From contig USGT01000006.1 in NCBI GenBank assembly GCA_900554335.1, positions 31,695-95,694 of the forward strand: a stretch of 64,000 bases of DNA, in the 5' to 3' direction. The notes below the pieces were generated by a model. That model was not told where the DNA came from. It saw only the letters and a list, made by a program, of their open reading frames with translations, and made no database searches. This stretch comes from an uncultured Oscillospiraceae bacterium (GTDB lineage Bacteria; Bacillota; Clostridia; Oscillospirales; Acutalibacteraceae). The translations under genes were made by a program, and so were the position numbers. This document shows, one piece after another, positions 51,806-61,377 of this stretch (the stretch's first letter is position 1; each line of letters opens with the position of its first letter).

Positions 51806-52618
51806 TTGATGTTTTATTCAAATAGCAATGTCGACATTGACTACAAAGACTGCTTAAGAGAGAGTTTTTTAGTTTATAAACGTGAGGGGAATTATAATTA
51901 TTTTTCTGAACCGGACATAATTTACGGAAAAAAATATAAAAGCAAAAGGTTTAAAGAAATTTTATCATCTAAAAATTATAGAAATATTATAGATAATAAA
52001 ACGCCAGCAAATTTGTTAACAGATTCCAAACTTGAAAAAAATGAACTTTGCGATAATTACGAAAGTTATGTTTGCCTAGGATACCCTTATGGTTTGGAAG
52101 AAACTGAACTTGAAAACATTCGGTCAGGCAAAACGCTTTTGAGATCAAATGGAAAAAATAACGTGTTTTACACTGTTAGTAAATCGGATGAATGGTATGT
52201 TTTCAAGAATTTTTTTGCAGTAAAAGGCAACTTTGGCGCCAAGAAGAATTTCACGAGGCTTAATTTGATGTCCGTTTGGTGTGTAAGGAAGCATCTTCCG
52301 GATATAGAGAAATTTAATAGCATAATTCTAGGGTTAACCACGATGAGCGACATTATGAGCATAGACCCGAGTTTTAGATTTTTCAGGGGAAATGAGGTTT
52401 GCTACAGCACGCATACTTTCGCCGATGAAAATGATTCGAGAATCACTATTGAATACAAGCAAGATAGCAGCGGGATTTACCGCGTTTCAAATGTTGTGAA
52501 GGTTAGGGAAGGGTATAACTTACTGCCGTATTTGCTTCCGATTGATAGGCAGATCATAGACCCGAATTACAAAGCAAATGGAAGCGATGAGAAGCCAAGC
52601 AGCTGCGCTATACTTTAA
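51806..52618 (+). CDS. Unknown protein with C-terminal CAIL (prenylation-like) motif
   Basis: 270 residues without signal peptide or membrane helix. The middle (about 50-150) is homologous by eye to the secreted protein at 34795-35391 (RFKEILSSKNYRNIIDNKTP, NVFYTVSKSDEWYVFKNFFA). The C-terminal part (RITIEYKQDSSGIYRVSNVV, YNLLPYLLPIDRQIIDPNYK) is followed by a flexible tail ending SSCAIL. Cys-Ala-Ile-Leu fits the eukaryotic CaaX rule for geranylgeranylation. AAGGGGA before ATG; starts 20 bases after the TAG-interrupted gene that ends CTVL, so probably one operon. Function unknown; a host-directed effector is my inference. Confidence 0.65.
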   Translation: MMFYSNSNVDIDYKDCLRESFLVYKREGNYNYFSEPDIIYGKKYKSKRFKEILSSKNYRNIIDNKTPANLLTDSKLEKNELCDNYESYVCLGYPYGLEETELENIRSGKTLLRSNGKNNVFYTVSKSDEWYVFKNFFAVKGNFGAKKNFTRLNLMSVWCVRKHLPDIEKFNSIILGLTTMSDIMSIDPSFRFFRGNEVCYSTHTFADENDSRITIEYKQDSSGIYRVSNVVKVREGYNLLPYLLPIDRQIIDPNYKANGSDEKPSSCAIL

Positions 52619-52783
52619 AAATTTTTAAACGGTGACTGTGTAGGTATTAATCACTGGCATGCTTATGCAGTTTTTGTTTTTTGTATTAAAATTATTGAGA
52701 AAAAATTAAGTATACTTATTGATTTTTTTAAAAAAATGATATATAATTTATTTAAAGGCAAATAAGAAAGGAATCGGATTGTA

Positions 52784-53875
52784 ATGAATTTAAAACAAAG
52801 CAATTTATCAAAAAGTGTTATGAAAGCAACATCTGGGGTTTTGGCGGCACTTTCTATTTTATCTAATTCTGCTTTTGCAGCAAGCTTAAACGAACCTAAA
52901 AATCAAAGTTCTAAGTTACCTTATATTGTTGCTGGAGCTGCTACTACTGGCTTTATTGTAGCATCCGGAATTGCACTTTGGTGTGTGTCAAAAACTGACA
53001 AGCCGAAAATTTTCGTGGATTACAAAGACAGTTTAGACACCATAAATGGTATTAAAGATAAAAAGTCGCTTTATTATATTGTAAATATATCTGAAGAATT
53101 TCTTGAAGGCAAAATTAATAAAAACGACACTAAAGAATTTCAATGCAAATTTAGAAAAATCAAAAAAATAATAAATAAAATTGACGAAAAAGATGAAGAT
53201 TTATTTAGATCTTTTAAAGCTGCACTGGTTGAAGATCTTAAATCAATTGTAAATAACATTTTAGAAGGCACTAAGGTTAGCACAACCGGAAAAGTAACAG
53301 AATTTGCTAGCAAAATTGAGGAAAAAGTTTTAGCTAAAGAGGCAGAAAATAAACCTGTTAAAAATGAAGTTGACGATTCTAAAATTAACGCAAATGAAGT
53401 TAATGAGAGCAAGTTTAATGAAATCAAAGTCAATGAAAGTAAAACAGATGAAAAAACTGTAGAAAAAGAAGAACCAGATGTTAATGAAGAATACAAGCAA
53501 GCGCTAAACGGGTTTAATGCAGGTATCGAAAAAGATTTAGAATCTAAGTGTTGGAATGGAATTACCGATGAGGAAAAAATGAGCATTTTAAAGACTAAGT
53601 CTGCTAATCTTTGTGGAATTATTTCTCAATATGATAATCCTAAAGCACTAATAGTGGAAAAATTTCAAAATATGCACAACTTGACAACATTTGAAGAAAT
53701 GTGCCATTGGATTATTAGTATTGATAATGGAATTAAAAATTTTGATGAATTTTATGAAGGATGCAACATATCTGTGAAAGATGAAATTTCTTCGTCAATT
53801 GGAAGTTTCCGTAAACTTGCAGAGTTTCTATTTATGGAAAATAGTAAGGCATCTGAATTAGCAGAGGAAAAATAA
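52784..53875 (+). CDS. Secreted or membrane protein with charged coiled regions
   Basis: 363 residues. N terminus with a signal-like helix (VMKATSGVLAALSILSNSAF, cut after AFA) and a second hydrophobic segment (LPYIVAGAATTGFIVASGIA, about 45-66). The remainder is hydrophilic and helical, with a repeated stretch of about 10 residues rich in Asn-Glu-Val/Lys (KINANEVNESKFNEIKVNES, about 200-220). No domain recognised. GAAAGGA before ATG. Terminator at 53882. The low G/C and position after the CAIL-protein gene make it part of the accessory patch. Confidence 0.6.
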   Translation: MNLKQSNLSKSVMKATSGVLAALSILSNSAFAASLNEPKNQSSKLPYIVAGAATTGFIVASGIALWCVSKTDKPKIFVDYKDSLDTINGIKDKKSLYYIVNISEEFLEGKINKNDTKEFQCKFRKIKKIINKIDEKDEDLFRSFKAALVEDLKSIVNNILEGTKVSTTGKVTEFASKIEEKVLAKEAENKPVKNEVDDSKINANEVNESKFNEIKVNESKTDEKTVEKEEPDVNEEYKQALNGFNAGIEKDLESKCWNGITDEEKMSILKTKSANLCGIISQYDNPKALIVEKFQNMHNLTTFEEMCHWIISIDNGIKNFDEFYEGCNISVKDEISSSIGSFRKLAEFLFMENSKASELAEEK

Positions 53876-53881
53876 GTTTTA

Positions 53882-53920
53882 TCCTCCTTGAACTTTCGTG
53901 GTTTAAGGAGGTTTTTAATT
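53882..53920 (+). terminator. Terminator of the 363-aa gene
   Basis: CCTCCTT / AAGGAGG stem followed by TTTTTAAT. Confidence 0.85.
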
Positions 53921-53940
53921 AATAAAAAATAGCAATAAAA

Positions 53941-53970
53941 AAGGTATAACCCATTTTGAGGTTATACCAA
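53941..53970 (-). terminator. Terminator of htrA
   Basis: GGTATAACC / GGTTATACC 9-bp stem next to the htrA stop; T-rich on the minus-strand downstream side. Confidence 0.75.
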
Positions 53971-53975
53971 AAATT

Positions 53976-55370
53976 TTATCTCGAGCGCATTTCGTCTTCT
54001 TTTTCTTGAGTTTCACCGCGGTCTTCAAGCAAAACAACGCTTGCGTCAAATGTACGAGAACTCGCTGTTGCTGAAGTTCTGAAAACTGAAAGTGTAATCG
54101 TTTCGCCAGGTTTGTGTTTGTAAAGTTCACCATAGAAAACATCAAGATTCGTAATTGCAGTGTCTCCGATTTTGGTGATAATGTCTCCGGTTTGAATTCC
54201 TGCGGATGGAAGATTGCTGTCTTTGTAAATTTTTGAAACCAAAATTCCAACGGGAACATTGTAAACCTGAGCTTGATAATTGCTTATCATCTTTGCGCCA
54301 ATTCCAAGCCTTACTCTTCCTGAAACGTAGCCTTTGCTGATTATATCGCTAACAACGGTTTTAACAACATTCGATGGAACTGCAAAACCCATTCCTTCAA
54401 GCCCAGCAGCACCAATTTTCATGCTGTTTATTCCAATTACTTGGCCATACATATTAATCAGTGGCCCGCCGGAATTCCCTGGGTTTATAGCTGCGTCGGT
54501 TTGTATGTATTTAACTAAGCTGTTTGAAGCTGCAAGGCTTTTTGAACGGTTAACCGCCGAAACTATTCCGCGGGTGAGGGTGCTTGCAAAGTCAAGGCCG
54601 AGAGGATTTCCAAGAGCGAGAACTGATTCACCGACTTTTACTTGGTCGGAATCTCCGAGAGTTGCGCAAGAAAGGCCGGATTTATCGCATTTAATTACGG
54701 CGATATCTGTTCTAGTGTCATATCCCACAACTTTTCCTTGAAATTCTTCATTGGTGTTAGTAACGATTTTAATGTTGTTTTTCTTTGAATTGTTAACAAC
54801 GTGCGAGTTGGTTATTATATATCCTTGGTCGTCAATTATAATTCCTGAACCTTGGCTTACAGGGTCTGAAATTATTTCTGCGTCTGCATCATAAACCACA
54901 ACGCCAACTACAGAAGGAGCTAATTTTTCATAAATTGTTTCTGCCGAAAGCTGATTTTCATCGGTTGGTTTTGGTTCATATTTGATTTTTGCTTCGCCAA
55001 GCTGCGAATTTTGAGTGTCTGAGCTTCCTGAAAGCGAGCCTGAAATGCTCGAAAGCAAATTTTTGTTATTCAAAAAATAAACAATGCAAATTATGAGTGC
55101 CATAACCAAAAATGCCAGAATTCCTGTGATTGCTGAAAGAAATGTTTTCATTTTTTTCTTGTTTTCCGGCGCTTTTTCTTCAGGCTGAGCGATTGGAATC
55201 TCTTTTTCGGGCATATTAAATTCAATTTTGCGCGTCGAAAAAATGTCGCGGTCCTTATCTAAATTGCTGTTGTCTTGAATTCTTTCGGAAATGTCGATTT
55301 GCATTTCTTCAGGTTTAACCGGGTCAGGCCCGGTTTTTTCTTCTGTTTTTTCGTCAAAATTTTCGTTCAT
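53976..55370 (-). CDS. htrA: HtrA/DegP-like membrane-anchored serine protease
   Basis: 464 residues. A long acidic cytoplasmic N terminus (about 1-72), one membrane helix (about 75-98), a trypsin-like domain with the triad in TNSHVV (His), RTDIAVI (Asp) and NPGNSGGPL (Ser), and a C-terminal PDZ domain (GIQTGDIITKIGDTAITNLD). This is the Firmicutes HtrA form that degrades misfolded exported proteins outside the membrane. It starts 21 bases after ftsH, so both proteases can be co-expressed. Confidence 0.92.
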   Translation of the reverse strand: MNENFDEKTEEKTGPDPVKPEEMQIDISERIQDNSNLDKDRDIFSTRKIEFNMPEKEIPIAQPEEKAPENKKKMKTFLSAITGILAFLVMALIICIVYFLNNKNLLSSISGSLSGSSDTQNSQLGEAKIKYEPKPTDENQLSAETIYEKLAPSVVGVVVYDADAEIISDPVSQGSGIIIDDQGYIITNSHVVNNSKKNNIKIVTNTNEEFQGKVVGYDTRTDIAVIKCDKSGLSCATLGDSDQVKVGESVLALGNPLGLDFASTLTRGIVSAVNRSKSLAASNSLVKYIQTDAAINPGNSGGPLINMYGQVIGINSMKIGAAGLEGMGFAVPSNVVKTVVSDIISKGYVSGRVRLGIGAKMISNYQAQVYNVPVGILVSKIYKDSNLPSAGIQTGDIITKIGDTAITNLDVFYGELYKHKPGETITLSVFRTSATASSRTFDASVVLLEDRGETQEKEDEMRSR

Positions 55371-55391
55371 AGTTCATCCTTCTTTCTTATG

Positions 55392-57251
55392 CTAAATTTC
55401 TGCCGGGTTCATTATGCTTTCAAACTGAGTTTCTGTCATTTTCTCGTTTGAAATCAAGAAATTTGCAACATCGTGGAGTTTATTAATGTTTTCTTTAATG
55501 ATGTTTTTGGATTTTTCATAGCAACCATTTACTATCTTTTTGACTTCAGAGTCAATAACAGAAGCAGTTGATTCCGAATAATTTTTCACCTGGCCGCCTT
55601 CTCTTCCGAAGAAAGGTTCGGCGTTTGAAGAATCAAACACAACTGGCCCGAGTTCGTCGCTCATGCCGTATTCCATCACCATTGCCCTAGCGGTTTGAGT
55701 CGCACGCTTTATGTCTGAGGAAACCCCTGTTGAAGTGTCATCCAAAATGATTTTCTCAGCTGCCATTCCGCCAAGCAAAACGATGATTGATTCGAAAAGC
55801 TTTTTCTTGAATCTGTAGTGTTCATCTTTTTCAGGAAGCGACAGGGTGTATCCTCCTGCAGGGCCTCTTGGGATAATCGAAATTTCGTGAACTTTCTCTT
55901 GAGTTTTGCAAAAGTAAGTTGCAATTGCGTGGCCTGCTTCGTGGTAAGCTGTTTGCCTTTTTTCTTCTTCCGTGATGACTCTTGATTTTTTCTCGGGGCC
56001 CATTGAAACTTTCATTACCGACTCTTCGATTTCAGCCATCGAAATCATTTCAAGGCCGCGCTTAACCGAAAGAATTGCTGCTTCATTAAGAAGATTTTCA
56101 AGGTCAGCGCCGGTGAAACCTACGGTTCTTTTCGCGATAACTTTAAGGTCAACGTCAGGTGCAAGAGTCTTGCCTTTGGAGTGAACCTTCAAAATTTCTT
56201 CTCTGCCTTTTATGTCAGGGCAGCCAACGTAAATTTCTCTGTCGAATCTTCCTGGGCGAGTTAAAGCCGGGTCTAAAATATCGGAGCGGTTTGTTGCAGC
56301 GATTACTATAACGCCTTCGTTATCGCCAAAACCATCCATTTCAACCAAAAGCTGATTAAGAGTTTGCTCTCTTTCGTCGTGGCCTCCTCCAAGACCTGAA
56401 CCACGCCTGCGTCCAACGGCGTCAATTTCATCAATGAAAATCAAGCAAGGGGCATTTTTCTTTGCTTTTTCGAATAAATCTCTTACTCTGGAAGCGCCAA
56501 CACCAACGAACATTTCAACGAAATCAGAACCTGAAATTGAGAAAAATGGAACACCAGCCTCGCCTGCAACAGCTCTTGCCAAAAGGGTTTTTCCGGTTCC
56601 TGGAGGTCCAACGAGCAAAAGGCCTTTTGGAATTCTTGCGCCCATTGAGGTGTATTTTTCAGGTGTTTTTAAAAAGTCAACTATTTCTGCGAGTTCTTCT
56701 TTTTCTTCGTCAGCTCCTGCAACATCTGCGAAAGTTGATTTTTTCTTGTTTTGGGAATTATCTTTGAGCCTTGCTTTCCCGAAGCCGAATTGTTTGTTGT
56801 TTTCGCCGCTTATTGCGCTTAATTTGCGAAGGAACATCCATCCCATGACGCCTAAAAGCAATGCCGAAACTATCAAAGGGAAGAAAAGGCTCATAAACCA
56901 TGAGGTGTCTGCTGGTTTTGTTATGTTATAAACCATTTTGGTTTCGTTTTTCTCGTTATATTCCTTTACATAATCTTTGATATCCATGTAAATTAAGCTT
57001 GCGCTCGGCGAAGTGTAGTTTATAACGCTGCCGTCTTTAAGCGTGATTTGCATGTCGCCTGAACTTAAATTCAAAGTATATTTTGTTACTTGGTGAGTTT
57101 TGAATTTTTCAATTATTTCTGAGTAGTTGTAAGTTTTTTCAGCGGGGAGGCCGTTTACAAAGCCAAAAATCAAAACTATGAGCAGCCCCAACCCAAAAAA
57201 CGTTATCACATTTTTTATTGCGCTATTTTTCTTTTCCAATGGTCGTATCAC
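55392..57251 (-). CDS. ftsH: ATP-dependent zinc metalloprotease FtsH
   Basis: 619 residues. Two membrane helices (about 14-30 and 118-140), AAA domain with Walker A GPPGTGKT and Walker B CLIFIDEIDAVG, the second region of homology TNRSDILDPALTRPGRFDR, and the peptidase zinc site HEAGH with the third ligand in a later acidic segment. Degrades membrane and short-lived cytosolic proteins; in bacilli it also affects sporulation. It lies downstream of tilS-hpt, the conserved tilS-hpt-ftsH order of Firmicutes. Confidence 0.95.
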   Translation of the reverse strand: MIRPLEKKNSAIKNVITFFGLGLLIVLIFGFVNGLPAEKTYNYSEIIEKFKTHQVTKYTLNLSSGDMQITLKDGSVINYTSPSASLIYMDIKDYVKEYNEKNETKMVYNITKPADTSWFMSLFFPLIVSALLLGVMGWMFLRKLSAISGENNKQFGFGKARLKDNSQNKKKSTFADVAGADEEKEELAEIVDFLKTPEKYTSMGARIPKGLLLVGPPGTGKTLLARAVAGEAGVPFFSISGSDFVEMFVGVGASRVRDLFEKAKKNAPCLIFIDEIDAVGRRRGSGLGGGHDEREQTLNQLLVEMDGFGDNEGVIVIAATNRSDILDPALTRPGRFDREIYVGCPDIKGREEILKVHSKGKTLAPDVDLKVIAKRTVGFTGADLENLLNEAAILSVKRGLEMISMAEIEESVMKVSMGPEKKSRVITEEEKRQTAYHEAGHAIATYFCKTQEKVHEISIIPRGPAGGYTLSLPEKDEHYRFKKKLFESIIVLLGGMAAEKIILDDTSTGVSSDIKRATQTARAMVMEYGMSDELGPVVFDSSNAEPFFGREGGQVKNYSESTASVIDSEVKKIVNGCYEKSKNIIKENINKLHDVANFLISNEKMTETQFESIMNPAEI

Positions 57252-57282
57252 TCCGTATCATATAATTTTTATTCTTAGCTAA

Positions 57283-59190
57283 TTAAATATATTTTTTATT
57301 AAGAATTCCCACGAAAGGCAGGTTCCTGCATTTTCCGTAGTAATCCATGCCATAGCCAACAACGAATTTATCAGGAATAGTAATTCCAACGTAATCTGCC
57401 TCAATAGGCGTTTTTCTGCGAACGGGTTTGTCAAGAAGCGTGCAAATTTTAAGGCTTTTAGGGTTTTTATATTTAATTAAATCAACTACTTTTCTGAGCG
57501 TGTAGCCGCTTTCTAAAATATCTTCAACTATTAAAACATCGTAGTCAGTCACATCTATGTTTAAATCTTTGACTAAATTTACTTCACCACCTAGGTTTTT
57601 CGTCCCAGTATAGCTGGACATGCACATAAAATCAACTTCGCAATTGTAGAGTTTGATTTCTTTCATGAGGTCCGAAATAAACAAAACCGAACCCTTTAAA
57701 ATGCTGATTAGAAGCAGGTTTTTGTCTTTATAATCATTCGTGATTTCTCTTCCAAGCCTTTTTACGATTTTGTCTAGGTCCTCCTCGTTTAAAAATATTT
57801 CTTCTAAAAAATCTTCTTTTAAAAAGTCTGTCATTAAATTTTTACTCCTTTTAAGGCCGTTATATAACGCTGTATTTTCTATTTTTACTAATGCAATTTT
57901 TTCGGTTGCTTTATTCGGAATATAATTTTTTGAAACTCCCAAGTTTTCGCACCAGATAACTTCATTTTCAAATGCAATAAGCGGGATTTTTTCCCGTTTC
58001 GAAATCGGAATCTTCATTTCGCTGAAGATTTTTTTGATGCTTTTTGTTAATCCTCTTTTTTTGAAAGTGAATTTGTCGCCCGCTCTTCGGTTTCTTATCA
58101 CGCTATTTTTAGGAATTTTATCAAAATCAATGCAAATATCCCTGGCTTTTTTTAAGTAATCACTTGATTTGACAACTTTAATTATGATATTCGTTTCGAT
58201 TTCTGTCAAGATATTTAAAGGTTTAATTAAGTATTCCCATTTTAAAGCTTCTTCATTCGAGGGGCTGCAAAGAGTTATTTTATTGTTTTTAAACTCAAGC
58301 ATTTTGCCACCCGGGATGCAAATCTTGCCCGATTTTTTAATAATTAAGTTTTCAAGATTTTTAATGTGCTTTTCTTCAATTCTTTCTTTGGTAAATTTTT
58401 TAATAATTTTCAAAAGTGCTCTTGATTTTAAAGCCGCAGGCAGATTTATAATTTCATTCAAAGAACTCGATTTCAAAGCTTTTTCGGTTTCTTTTTCAAT
58501 GAAATCTTCATCATTTTTAAGCAAGTTTAAAGTTCGTGCGGCTGTATTTTCAAAATTCGGGTTTAGGCTTTTGAGTTTTGGAATAATATCCAGCCTTATT
58601 TTATTCCTAGTGTAATCTCTTTCGAAATTCGAGCTGTCATCAACGAAATTTAAATTATTTTCTTCGCAATATTTTTCGATTTCTTCGCGTTTAACTTCAA
58701 TTATCGGCCGGATTATGTTTTCTCTCGTGGGAGGAATCCCGCAAAGGCCTTTGAGCGAAGTGCCGCTTGCAAGCCGCATGATTAATGTTTCAATATTATC
58801 CGAAAGGGTGTGGGCCGTTGCAATTTTAACGCTTTCTTTTTCGCCTGCAATTTCTTTTAGAATTTTATATCTTGCTATTCTGCCGGCTTCTTCAGTGCTC
58901 ATTTTGAGCTTTTTCGCAATTTCCGGGACTGAAATCTTTCTAACAGTTAGTTTAATTCCTAAATTTTTGCAAAAATCCTTCGAAAAATTTTCGTCTCTTT
59001 CTGCTTCATTTCCTCGAATTCCATGGTTAACATGCACCGCTTCTATTTCAAAATTTTTTTCTTTGCTTATCTTCAAAAGCGCATGCGTTAAACTCACTGA
59101 ATCCGCGCCGCCCGAAAGACCAATCACGATTTTTTTGGTTTTTTCAAGCATTTTGTGCTCAGAAATCGTTTTCAGAACTTTAGAAATCAC
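57283..59190 (-). CDS. tilS-hpt: TilS-Hpt fusion: tRNA-Ile lysidine synthase and hypoxanthine phosphoribosyltransferase
   Basis: A single 635-residue frame. Residues about 1-450 are TilS: PP-loop IGLSGGADSVSLTHALLK, HVNHGIRGNEAERDENF, TAHTLSDNIET, ending in the TilS C-terminal domain (RRAGDKFTFKKRGLTKSIKK). From Met at 57834 on (about 184 residues) it is a phosphoribosyltransferase with VEDILESGYTLRKVVDLI as the PRPP motif. AAAAGGAG stands 10 bases before that internal ATG, so separate Hpt may also be made. TilS starts at GTG 59190 behind GGGAGG and overlaps dnaB by 11 bases. TilS makes lysidine in the AUA-reading tRNA; Hpt salvages hypoxanthine and guanine. Confidence 0.88.
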   Translation of the reverse strand: MISKVLKTISEHKMLEKTKKIVIGLSGGADSVSLTHALLKISKEKNFEIEAVHVNHGIRGNEAERDENFSKDFCKNLGIKLTVRKISVPEIAKKLKMSTEEAGRIARYKILKEIAGEKESVKIATAHTLSDNIETLIMRLASGTSLKGLCGIPPTRENIIRPIIEVKREEIEKYCEENNLNFVDDSSNFERDYTRNKIRLDIIPKLKSLNPNFENTAARTLNLLKNDEDFIEKETEKALKSSSLNEIINLPAALKSRALLKIIKKFTKERIEEKHIKNLENLIIKKSGKICIPGGKMLEFKNNKITLCSPSNEEALKWEYLIKPLNILTEIETNIIIKVVKSSDYLKKARDICIDFDKIPKNSVIRNRRAGDKFTFKKRGLTKSIKKIFSEMKIPISKREKIPLIAFENEVIWCENLGVSKNYIPNKATEKIALVKIENTALYNGLKRSKNLMTDFLKEDFLEEIFLNEEDLDKIVKRLGREITNDYKDKNLLLISILKGSVLFISDLMKEIKLYNCEVDFMCMSSYTGTKNLGGEVNLVKDLNIDVTDYDVLIVEDILESGYTLRKVVDLIKYKNPKSLKICTLLDKPVRRKTPIEADYVGITIPDKFVVGYGMDYYGKCRNLPFVGILNKKYI

Positions 59191-60541
59191 TAGGCGAAAC
59201 CTCCCGAGCAGTGTACCGCATGAATTCTCCTTGCCAGTGCAGCGGTATGGAGCGCGTTTCGCCGTGCCTGTTTTTCGCAACTATGCATTCGCCGTTATTT
59301 TTGTTGCAATTTTCTGAAACTTCGCCGTTTGCATAATATCCTTCTCTATAAAGGAAAAGCACGATGTCAGCATCCTGCTCGATCGAACCCGAATCTCTAA
59401 GGTCCGAAAGAACTGGTTTGTGGTCAGTTCTTTGTTCGCTTGCCCTTGAAAGCTGCGAAAGCGTTAGCAGTGGGGCATCGAGCTCTTTTGCTAAAATTTT
59501 AAGGTTTCTTGTTATTTCCGAGATTTCTTGCACGCGGTTTGAAATGTTTTTAGGACTGGACATAAGCTGCAAATAGTCGATTATTACTAAATCAGCCCCG
59601 CCGAGGCGCCTTAGCCTTGCTTTCATTTCGGGGATTGTTATTCCCGGCGTGTCGTCTATGTAAATTGGTGCTTTCGATAAAACGTCTCCTGCTTCGATGA
59701 GTCTGGCCCATTCGTCGTCGTTTAGTTTGCCCATTCTAAGGGTTTGGCCGGGCACTCTCGCTTCAGCCGAAAGCATTCTTGAAACGAGCTGCTCTTTTGA
59801 CATTTCAAGCGAGAAAAACGCAACCTTTTTTTCTTTAACAACTCCAACGTGGTGCGCAATGTTAAGCGAAAAGCTGGTTTTTCCCATGCCAGGCCTGGAA
59901 GCAAGGAGGATAAGATCCGTTTTGTTAAGACCCATTATTACTCTGTCAAGATCTTTAATTCCTGTCGGAACGCCGCTGTATTCATAATCAGTTTGGGAAT
60001 TCAAATAGTCAAGCCTATCAAAAGTCTGCAGGACGATTTCGTTTATTCTTTGCAGGCCTTTGGTTTCTTTGCCTCGGCGGATATCAAAAATCTTTTGCTC
60101 GGCATAGTTAAGAAGTTCCGAAGGGTTTGTTTCCGCGGCTGAGGCGTTATCAATGATTTCGTGGGCTGTGTTTACAAGGATTCTAACGTTGTATTTATCT
60201 CTCACGATTTCGGCGTAAAATTCAACGTTTGAAATCGAAGGAACCACCTGCGCAAGCTGCAGCAAGTAAGATTTATAATTAACAGTGTCGTCTTCGGTTT
60301 TGAGCCTGTCAAGCAGCGTTATGTAGTCCACAGGCTGGCCTGAAGTGAACATTTCAAGCATTAATGAATAAATTTTTCTGTGGCTTGAGATGTAAAAATA
60401 ATCGGCATGAGTTAGAATTTCTGCGATTCTATCAAGGCATGAAGAATCTATCAGAACCGACCCTAAAACCGATTGTTCTGCTTCGAGGCTGTAATGTAAT
60501 TTATTTTCTTCAAAATCGTTTTTTTCAATGCCTGAGTTCAA
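59180..60541 (-). CDS. dnaB: Replicative DNA helicase DnaB
   Basis: 453 residues. N-terminal primase-interaction domain (SLEAEQSVLGSVLIDSSCLD) and RecA-like hexameric helicase domain with ASRPGMGKTSFSLN (Walker A), VIIDYLQLM (Walker B), LSQLSRASEQR and LSDLRDSGSIEQDADIVLFL. Unwinds DNA 5'-3' at the fork. TTG 60541 is preferred because AGAGGTG is 5 bases upstream; a GTG at 60550 lies within that site. Confidence 0.93.
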   Translation of the reverse strand: MNSGIEKNDFEENKLHYSLEAEQSVLGSVLIDSSCLDRIAEILTHADYFYISSHRKIYSLMLEMFTSGQPVDYITLLDRLKTEDDTVNYKSYLLQLAQVVPSISNVEFYAEIVRDKYNVRILVNTAHEIIDNASAAETNPSELLNYAEQKIFDIRRGKETKGLQRINEIVLQTFDRLDYLNSQTDYEYSGVPTGIKDLDRVIMGLNKTDLILLASRPGMGKTSFSLNIAHHVGVVKEKKVAFFSLEMSKEQLVSRMLSAEARVPGQTLRMGKLNDDEWARLIEAGDVLSKAPIYIDDTPGITIPEMKARLRRLGGADLVIIDYLQLMSSPKNISNRVQEISEITRNLKILAKELDAPLLTLSQLSRASEQRTDHKPVLSDLRDSGSIEQDADIVLFLYREGYYANGEVSENCNKNNGECIVAKNRHGETRSIPLHWQGEFMRYTAREVSPSDF

Positions 60542-60589
60542 GCATGTCACCTCTGATTATTTCTTTATATATAAAAAGCAAGATAAGAG

Positions 60590-60645
60590 GGTAAGCGCTC
60601 CGAAGAAGTTCCGGCCGTTTGTTGTTGCCCTCTAATCATTAAAAT
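60590..60645 (-). terminator. Possible long-stem terminator or leader between tdk and dnaB
   Basis: AGAGGGCAA and TTACCCTCT form a 9-bp outer stem on the minus strand around a 30-base G/C-rich insert with further pairing; the following T run is short. It could end tdk transcription or be a leader structure of dnaB. Confidence 0.45.
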
Positions 60646-60660
60646 ATAAAATTCAAGTTT

Positions 60661-61218
60661 TTAAACTGTCCCTTTGCGCCAGCATTTGTGGCAAAGGGTT
60701 ATGTATTTGTCTTCTCCGCCAATGTCGATTATCTCGCCGCTGTAAAGAACTTTATTCCCGGAGTATCTTGCGTTTATTATTGCTTTTGTTCTGCATCTTG
60801 AGCACATTGATTGAATTTCTCGCATTGTGTCGCAGACTTCAACTATTCTTTTCGAGCCTTCGAACAAGTGGCCAGTGTAATCGGTTTTAAGCCCGTAGCA
60901 CATTACCATTGTTCCGTTGTCGGCCATTTCTCTTAGTTCGTCAACCTGTGCTTCGGATAAAAACTGCGCTTCATCCACTATTATAATGTCGCACTCAAGG
61001 CCTCTTATTGCTTCTTTTATGGTCACGTTTCTATCTAAGTATATAGCTTCGCTTGAAAGCCCTATTCTTGATTTAATCAAAGTCTTGCCGTTTCTTGTGT
61101 CAAGACTTGGTTTTAAAAGAAGAACTTTCTTGCCTCTTTCTTCGAAATTAAACTTTTTCATGAGTGCGTTAGCGGTTTTGCTCGAACCCATGACTCCATA
61201 GTAAAAATAAAGTTTCAA
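60661..61218 (-). CDS. tdk: Thymidine kinase
   Basis: 185 residues, type II thymidine kinase. P-loop YYGVMGSSKTANALMKK, lasso region, DIIIVDEAQFLSEAQVDEL (DEAQ motif) and a zinc ribbon with CSRCRTKA and CHKCW. Salvages thymidine to dTMP, complementing thyX. The start is taken as TTG 61218 behind AAGGGTGA; earlier in-frame starts have no ribosome site. Confidence 0.9.
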   Translation of the reverse strand: MKLYFYYGVMGSSKTANALMKKFNFEERGKKVLLLKPSLDTRNGKTLIKSRIGLSSEAIYLDRNVTIKEAIRGLECDIIIVDEAQFLSEAQVDELREMADNGTMVMCYGLKTDYTGHLFEGSKRIVEVCDTMREIQSMCSRCRTKAIINARYSGNKVLYSGEIIDIGGEDKYITLCHKCWRKGTV

Positions 61219-61288
61219 AATATTCACCCTTGCTTTTATTAGATAAGGTGCCCAAAAGAAGGACACCTTTTTTTAAAGTATATTAAGT

Positions 61289-61377
61289 TGGCGGAGCGAG
61301 TGGGATTCGAACCCACGTGGGATTGCTCCCAAACTGATTTCGAGTCAGCCCCGTTATGACCACTTCGATACCGCTCC
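61289..61377 (-). tRNA. tRNA-Ser (anticodon CGA)
   Basis: 89 bases with a long variable arm. Acceptor GGAGCGG pairs with TCGCTCC, discriminator G, CCA encoded, and the anticodon loop CTCGAAA is between CTGA and TCAG arms. Confidence 0.93.
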
